From Euryarchaeota archaeon UBA103 (lineage in GTDB: Archaea > Thermoplasmatota > Poseidoniia > Poseidoniales > Thalassarchaeaceae): a DNA stretch of 16,620 nucleotides. Below the pieces are notes generated by a model. The model had not been told where the DNA came from and did not search any database. It worked only from the letters and a program-made list of their open reading frames with translations. How positions within the stretch are numbered: position 1 is the first letter of the stretch; every line of letters begins with the position of its first letter. This document shows positions 15,739 through 16,620 of this stretch, one piece after another. Location: positions 1 through 16,620 of the forward strand of contig DAYH01000018.1 in assembly GCA_002506825.1 (NCBI GenBank), read 5' to 3'. The translations under genes and the position numbers were made by a program.

Positions 15739-15930
15739 TTACTTGATCCCGCCCTTCACGTATCTCTGGGTCCACTTGAGTCTTCGCGGATTTCTCTTCA
15801 GCTTGAGTGCATTCTTTCTGGCCTTACTGTCTTTGAACCACATCACCGAACCGTCTCTCTTGATATACATCAGACCAGTACCTGGTTCGATTTCCTCGCT
15901 AGTGAAGCTACAAACTCTGGTCTCTGGCAT
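15739..15930 (-). CDS. rpl24e: Ribosomal protein eL24, zinc-cysteine-poor form
   Basis: This 63-residue protein matches archaeal eL24 of the large ribosomal subunit: CSF...IEPGTGLMYIKRDGSVMWF...SKARKN...RNPRRLKWT. Archaeal eL24 usually carries a zinc site CxxC...CxxxC. Here only the first Cys (C7) remains, and the other positions are T10, K33 and A37, so the zinc site should be lost while the fold core is kept. The ATG at 15930 is chosen because GAGGTG (15936-15941) sits 5 nt upstream. The in-frame GTG at 15934-15936 overlaps that ribosome-binding site and is unlikely to be used. It is the last gene of the L7Ae-eS28-eL24 operon, 9 nt after the eS28 stop. Confidence 0.93.
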   Translation of the reverse strand: MPETRVCSFTSEEIEPGTGLMYIKRDGSVMWFKDSKARKNALKLKRNPRRLKWTQRYVKGGIK

Positions 15931-15935
15931 AATCA

Positions 15936-15941
15936 CACCTC
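15936..15941 (-). promoter_or_regulatory. Shine-Dalgarno that decides the eL24 start
   Basis: GAGGTG on the minus strand is complementary to the 16S rRNA 3' end and lies 5 nt before ATG 15930. It overlaps the eS28 stop codon and rules out the upstream GTG as the start. Confidence 0.7.
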
Positions 15942-16158
15942 ATCTGTTCCCCAGGCGACGAGCCTCTCTTCCAGTATCCCTAAGCATCAGTATGTCACCC
16001 ACACGAACCGGGCCCAGAACATTTCTAGAGATTATTCTTCCAATATCTCTTGGGTTGTTTGAATCGTCAACTCTTACCTTCACTTGTATGGCCTCTCCGC
16101 TCATACCAGTTCTTCCGACAATCTCAACCACTTCTGCGGGCCATGATTCCTGAGCCAA
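15940..16158 (-). CDS. rps28e: Ribosomal protein eS28, TTG start
   Basis: The 72 residues match the archaeal/eukaryotic small-subunit protein eS28 along their length: PAEVVEIVGRTG near the start, then IQVKVRV, GRIISRNVLGPVRVGDILML and the C-terminal RDTGREARRL. It is an OB-fold protein near the mRNA exit region of the small subunit. The start codon is TTG at 16156-16158. No ATG fits the conserved N-terminus, and a strong AGGAGG lies 8 nt upstream, so the TTG is well supported. It sits 16 nt after the L7Ae stop, within one operon. Confidence 0.95.
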   Translation of the reverse strand: MAQESWPAEVVEIVGRTGMSGEAIQVKVRVDDSNNPRDIGRIISRNVLGPVRVGDILMLRDTGREARRLGNR

Positions 16159-16166
16159 ACTTTCAG

Positions 16167-16172
16167 CCTCCT
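16167..16172 (-). promoter_or_regulatory. Strong Shine-Dalgarno for the TTG-started eS28
   Basis: AGGAGG on the minus strand lies 8 nt before the TTG start. The near-ideal site probably offsets the weak start codon. Confidence 0.75.
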
Positions 16173-16174
16173 AT

Positions 16175-16555
16175 TTACTTCGATAGGGTCTCGTAGTGAC
16201 CCTTGACTTCATTGAATATGTCCTGAGCCTCTTTGCCTACTTCCAGAACCGCTACAGCCGCAGTCCTAGTTCCAGCGGTCATACCAGCTGAGTCGGCTAG
16301 ATATCCCTGATCCTCAACGTAGATGAATGGAATGCCCTTCTCCTTGCATATCATAGGAATGTGAGCCAATAGCTCACTTGGATTAACATTCTCAGCCATC
16401 ACAATCATCGTAGCCACGCCTCTCTCGGCGGCCTTGGTAACTTCATTGGCACCTTTCTTGATCTTGCCTCTTCCGTCCTTGCCAATCGCTTTCACAAGTT
16501 CGTAAACTTGTTCTTGTATGTCTTTCGGGGTCTCAAACGCTATATGAACACTCAT
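16175..16555 (-). CDS. rpl7ae: L7Ae/eL8, kink-turn RNA-binding ribosomal and sRNP protein
   Basis: This is archaeal L7Ae (126 residues from the ATG at 16555; family about 120-125). It binds kink-turns in 23S rRNA and serves in box C/D and H/ACA sRNPs and in archaeal RNase P. The diagnostic RNA-binding stretch KKGANEVTKAAERG (about residues 33-46) is present, followed by IVMAENVNPSELLAHIP, CKEKGIPFIYV and the C-terminal TAAVAVLEVG. The start at 16555 is chosen because GAGGAG (16565-16570) lies 9 nt upstream. Upstream in-frame codons to 16591 would add residues absent from the family, and the ATG at 16562-16564 touches the Shine-Dalgarno. It is first in the operon with eS28 and eL24, a conserved archaeal arrangement. 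Confidence 0.96.
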   Translation of the reverse strand: MSVHIAFETPKDIQEQVYELVKAIGKDGRGKIKKGANEVTKAAERGVATMIVMAENVNPSELLAHIPMICKEKGIPFIYVEDQGYLADSAGMTAGTRTAAVAVLEVGKEAQDIFNEVKGHYETLSK

Positions 16556-16564
16556 TGGATACAT

Positions 16565-16570
16565 CTCCTC
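16565..16570 (-). promoter_or_regulatory. Shine-Dalgarno for L7Ae
   Basis: GAGGAG on the minus strand lies 9 nt before ATG 16555. It decides between several in-frame start codons. Confidence 0.6.
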
Positions 16571-16601
16571 GTGCTGGGTAAGCCGTCGCACGACATGGCC
16601 G

Positions 16602-16608
16602 ATATAAA
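16602..16608 (-). promoter_or_regulatory. Archaeal TATA box of the L7Ae-eS28-eL24 operon
   Basis: TTTATAT on the minus strand is a close match to the archaeal TATA consensus. With the usual 25-27 bp offset, transcription would start near 16578, giving a leader of roughly 20-25 nt that contains the Shine-Dalgarno. No other good TATA box lies between it and the gene. Confidence 0.6.
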
Positions 16609-16620
16609 CGCAACGTATTG

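Noticed and set aside
15934..15936. Upstream GTG as the eL24 start
   Set aside because: It lies at the Shine-Dalgarno itself. The ATG six bases downstream has correct spacing and matches the family N-terminus.

Overview
The window most likely comes from an uncultured marine euryarchaeon of the Marine Group II (Poseidoniia, Thermoplasmatota) kind. The right end is an archaeal ribosomal-protein operon (L7Ae/eL8, eS28, eL24). The left two thirds hold very large secreted or membrane-anchored proteins built from beta-propeller, fibronectin-III and calcium-binding repeats, a mixture known from that group. Domain Archaea is secure. The placement in Marine Group II is inference from gene content and moderate GC.

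Layout from left to right. (1) Positions 1-542, minus strand: N-terminal part of a secreted thrombospondin-type-3-repeat protein that runs off the window. (2) 543-843: a 301-base non-coding region rich in dyad symmetries, forming the leader or promoter of gene 1 and the 3' flank of the next operon. (3) 844-4327, minus strand: a tightly packed operon transcribed in the order PabC-like aminotransferase-fold protein, PabB-PabA fusion, small zinc-ribbon membrane protein. The genes overlap by 4 bases and then 1 base. It should convert chorismate to 4-aminobenzoate for a folate-type cofactor; a PIKGT motif points to aminodeoxychorismate synthase rather than anthranilate synthase. (4) 4369-13086, minus strand: one giant gene of 2905 codons. 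It encodes a signal peptide, a long propeller-repeat ectodomain, about six fibronectin-III-like domains, one membrane helix and an extremely acidic cytoplasmic tail. (5) 13087-13265: divergent promoter region with a perfect 6-bp dyad. (6) 13266-15548, plus strand: bacterial-type MaeB malic enzyme with a C-terminal phosphotransacetylase-like domain. (7) 15549-15738: convergent intergenic region with a GAAA-tetraloop hairpin lying across the maeB stop. (8) 15739-16555, minus strand: L7Ae - eS28 - eL24, with Shine-Dalgarno sequences that settle all three starts and a clear TATA box upstream of L7Ae.

The genes form separate modules: cofactor biosynthesis, cell surface, central carbon and NADPH metabolism, and translation. 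I saw no CRISPR array, tRNA, rRNA, transposase, toxin-antitoxin or defence gene. The points most worth a second look are: the giant protein, whose outer architecture recalls hybrid two-component sensors but which has an acidic tail in place of a kinase; the dyad-rich leader of the thrombospondin-repeat gene, which includes a compensatory base-pair change and two mutually exclusive hairpins; the component order of the PabBA fusion; and an eL24 that has lost three of its four zinc cysteines.
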